In this document: piece after piece, positions 20,918-22,815 of the stretch
Layout: each line of letters opens with the position of its first letter
How positions within the stretch are numbered: the stretch's first letter is position 1
Assembly (NCBI GenBank): GCA_903839965.1
Contig: CAIMEK010000409.1
Span: 1-22,815 of the forward strand
Origin: an uncultured Acetobacteraceae bacterium
Lineage (GTDB): Bacteria; Pseudomonadota; Alphaproteobacteria; Acetobacterales; Acetobacteraceae
Reading direction: 5' to 3'
DNA: 22,815 nucleotides
Program-made: the position numbers and the translations under genes
The notes under the pieces: generated by a model
What the model was told of the DNA's origin: nothing
Databases searched by the model: none
The model's input: only the letters and a program-made list of their open reading frames with translations

Positions 20918-22408
20918 TCAGCTTTCGTAGTGTTCGGCTACCAGACGGTCGAGCAGGCGGACGCCGAAGCCGGTGGCTCCTTTTGGCACCACGGCGTCAT
21001 CCTTGCTGGCCCAGGCCGTGCCGGCGATATCGAGATGCGCCCAGGGCTTGTCGTTGACGAAGCGCAGGAGGAACTGCGCAGCGGTGATGGCACCGCCGGG
21101 GCGGCCACCGACATTCTTCATATCGGCAATGTCGGACTTGATCTGCTTATCGTACGCCTCACCCATCGGCATGCGCCACACCTTCTCGCCGGTGGCTTCG
21201 CCCACGGCATGCAGACGCTGGGCAAGTTCGTCGTCGTTGCTGAAGAAGCCGGCGTAGTCGTGACCCAGGCTGATCACCATGGCTCCGGTCAGCGTGGCGA
21301 GGTCGATCATGAACCGCGGGTCGAACTTCTCCTGACAATACCAGAGCACATCGGCCAGCACGAGGCGGCCTTCGGCGTCGGTATTGATGACCTCAACGGT
21401 CTGACCGGAATAGGTTTTCACCACATCGCCGGGCCGTTGGGCGGTGCCGCTCGGCATGTTTTCGACCAGGCCGACCAGGCCAACCGCGTCGACCTTCGCG
21501 CCCCGCCCGGCCAGCGCCGCCATCAGCCCGATGACCGTGCCGGCACCCGCCATGTCGAACTTCATGTCTTCCATCCCGGCAGCCGGCTTGATGGAGATGC
21601 CGCCCGTGTCGAAGGTGACGCCCTTGCCGACGAAGGCGAGCGGCTTGACGGTGCGCGCCCGTTTGCCCTTGCCGCCGCCGGAGCTACCGTGCCAGTGCAT
21701 GACTACCATGCGTGGCTCGTTACTGCTGCCTTGGGCGACGCCCATCAGTGCCCCAAAGCCGAGTTTGCCCATCTCACGCGGGCCCAGCACCTCGACCTTG
21801 AGGCCGAGGGAGCTAAGGGCACGGCAGCGCTCGGCCATCTCGGCCGGGTTCAGCACATTAGGCGGCTCGCTGACCAGGTCGCGGGCGAGATGCACGCCCT
21901 CGACGACCGCGCGCATCACCGTCCAGGCTTCGCGGGCTGCGGCGTGGTCAGCTGACAGGAGGGTCAGCTTGGCGAGCCTGGGCCGGTCCTCGGGCTTCTC
22001 GGTGGTGCGGTAGCGGTCGAAACGATAGCTGCGCAGCGCCGCGCCGGCGGCGAAGGCGGCGGCCAACTCTGCTGACAGTCCTGCCGCGGCCACGCTGGCC
22101 GTGGGCTCGCGGGACAGCGCGGCTGCCGCGGCGGCGCCCACCTCCTCGGCCACGCGCGGCGTCAGGTCGGAGCGTTTGCCGATGCCGACCACGACGATGC
22201 GCGATAGCCCTGCTCCAGGAGCGAGGATGGTGCAGCTCTTGCCCGGCCTGGGTTTGAACTCTGCCGCCTCGAGGGCCCGCGAAATCGCGTTGCCGATGGC
22301 GTTGTCCGCCGCCGCCCGGATTGCGTCCGTTCCGCCTTCCTCTTCGGCCAGCAGGACCAGGGCGCCAGATTTTGGCAGGGCCGAGCGGGCGAAGGCGATG
22401 TCGAGCAT
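20918..22408 (-). CDS. pepA: Leucyl aminopeptidase (cytosol aminopeptidase, M17 family)
   Basis: A 496-residue two-metal exopeptidase that removes N-terminal residues from peptides; PepA can also bind DNA in E. coli. The M17 catalytic domain is complete: VGKGVTFDTGGISIKP (Lys262, Asp267), MKFDMAGAG (Asp285) and the signature NTDAEGRL (342-349; Asp344, Glu346, Arg348), followed by DLATLTGAMVISLG. The N-terminal domain carries LSRIVVVGIGK. GGAITAAQFLLRFV and WAHLDIAGTAW close the fold. The ATG at 22408 has ACGGAG 8 nt upstream. It is first in a minus-strand run with holC and is divergent from a cysQ-like gene across 115 bp, in which I see no confident promoter. Confidence 0.96.
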   Translation of the reverse strand: MLDIAFARSALPKSGALVLLAEEEGGTDAIRAAADNAIGNAISRALEAAEFKPRPGKSCTILAPGAGLSRIVVVGIGKRSDLTPRVAEEVGAAAAAALSREPTASVAAAGLSAELAAAFAAGAALRSYRFDRYRTTEKPEDRPRLAKLTLLSADHAAAREAWTVMRAVVEGVHLARDLVSEPPNVLNPAEMAERCRALSSLGLKVEVLGPREMGKLGFGALMGVAQGSSNEPRMVVMHWHGSSGGGKGKRARTVKPLAFVGKGVTFDTGGISIKPAAGMEDMKFDMAGAGTVIGLMAALAGRGAKVDAVGLVGLVENMPSGTAQRPGDVVKTYSGQTVEVINTDAEGRLVLADVLWYCQEKFDPRFMIDLATLTGAMVISLGHDYAGFFSNDDELAQRLHAVGEATGEKVWRMPMGEAYDKQIKSDIADMKNVGGRPGGAITAAQFLLRFVNDKPWAHLDIAGTAWASKDDAVVPKGATGFGVRLLDRLVAEHYES

Positions 22409-22523
22409 GGAGGCAACTCCGTGGTGCAGGCCAATGGGACGTCAACTGTAGCAGCGGTCCATCGGTTCGCCACTGTGGTGCCACGACGCTTTGCACCGGT
22501 TCGCATGGGCTTTATGAGAGGCC

Positions 22524-22815
22524 ATGGACGATAACAGCCTGCTGGATCTTGCTTTTGAACTGGCCACCGCCGCCGCAGAGACCATCCTGGGGGTACGGGC
22601 GCGTGGATTTGCCACGGTGCGCAAGGCCGACGCCTCGCCGGTAACCGAAGCGGACCAGCAGGCCGAACTGCTGATTGCCGCGAGGTTGCGTGCCGCAACA
22701 CCGGATTTGCCGGTGGTGGCGGAGGAAGAAATCGCGGCGGGACACGTGCCCGCACGGGCCGACAGTTTTTGGTGTGTCGACCCGTTGGACGGCACGCGCG
22801 AATTCAGCGCCGGCC
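22524..22815 (+). CDS. cysQ: Inositol-monophosphatase-superfamily phosphatase, CysQ-like (3'(2'),5'-bisphosphate nucleotidase), partial
   Basis: Only the first 97 residues are in the window. They begin MDDNSLLDLAFELATAAAE and contain KADASPVTEADQQAE (residues 34-48), the metal-binding VAEEE (65-69) and WCVDPLDGTREF (83-94), the core DPxDGT motif of the lithium-sensitive phosphatase family. The DGTREF ending is typical of CysQ and not of SuhB-type inositol phosphatases. CysQ removes the 3' phosphate of PAP made in sulfate assimilation. GAGAGG lies just before the ATG with very short spacing. The frame runs off the right edge. The gene is divergent from pepA. Confidence 0.85.
   Translation, partial: MDDNSLLDLAFELATAAAETILGVRARGFATVRKADASPVTEADQQAELLIAARLRAATPDLPVVAEEEIAAGHVPARADSFWCVDPLDGTREFSAG

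Overview
The window is GC-rich with dense, tightly packed genes and strongly G/C-biased third codon positions. Gene content points to a hopanoid-producing alphaproteobacterium. An Acetobacteraceae-like organism is my best guess, but that is inference from family content and not a measured placement. No rRNA, tRNA, CRISPR array, insertion sequence or phage gene was found.

Layout. (1) 1-2866: the last codons of an ABC-transporter substrate-binding protein on +, facing a full paralogue on - (159-1277). Their ends form a near-perfect 62-bp inverted repeat. A DHA2-type MFS efflux pump follows. (2) 2981-4472: a CGNR zinc-finger regulator (-) divergent from a VOC/glyoxalase-fold protein and a small secreted protein (+). 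A promoter and a palindrome lie between the divergent genes. (3) 4446-10580: a minus-strand operon-like run dxs > hpnM > hpnI > hpnJ > hpnK, with ispH divergent from dxs (11006-11935). (4) 11979-14480: a TetR regulator divergent from hpnH, with a perfect 22-bp palindrome between them, and hpnG convergent with hpnH. (5) 14645-17886: a fold-type III PLP enzyme of the D-threonine aldolase/D-serine dehydratase type, a methylmalonate-semialdehyde-dehydrogenase-like protein and a small orphan ORF that runs into its own terminator. (6) 17907-22815: pepA > holC > penicillin-acylase-family hydrolase on -, with the start of a cysQ-like phosphatase on + cut by the window edge.

How the genes fit. Dxs and IspH are the first and last enzymes of the MEP isoprenoid-precursor pathway. 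HpnH adds the adenosyl side chain to the hopanoid core and HpnG removes adenine. HpnI adds N-acetylglucosamine, HpnK deacetylates it and HpnJ contracts the sugar to a cyclitol ether. HpnM is a periplasmic MlaC-like protein of hopanoid clusters. The window therefore carries most of a route from pyruvate/GAP commitment to bacteriohopanetetrol cyclitol ether. Squalene synthesis and cyclisation (hpnC/D/E/F) and hpnL/hpnN are not in view. The most testable new observations are the TetR/palindrome switch in front of hpnH, the structured ispH leader, the inverted duplicated transporter ends, and the small ORF whose stop codon lies in its own terminator. I found no clearly undescribed multi-gene system.
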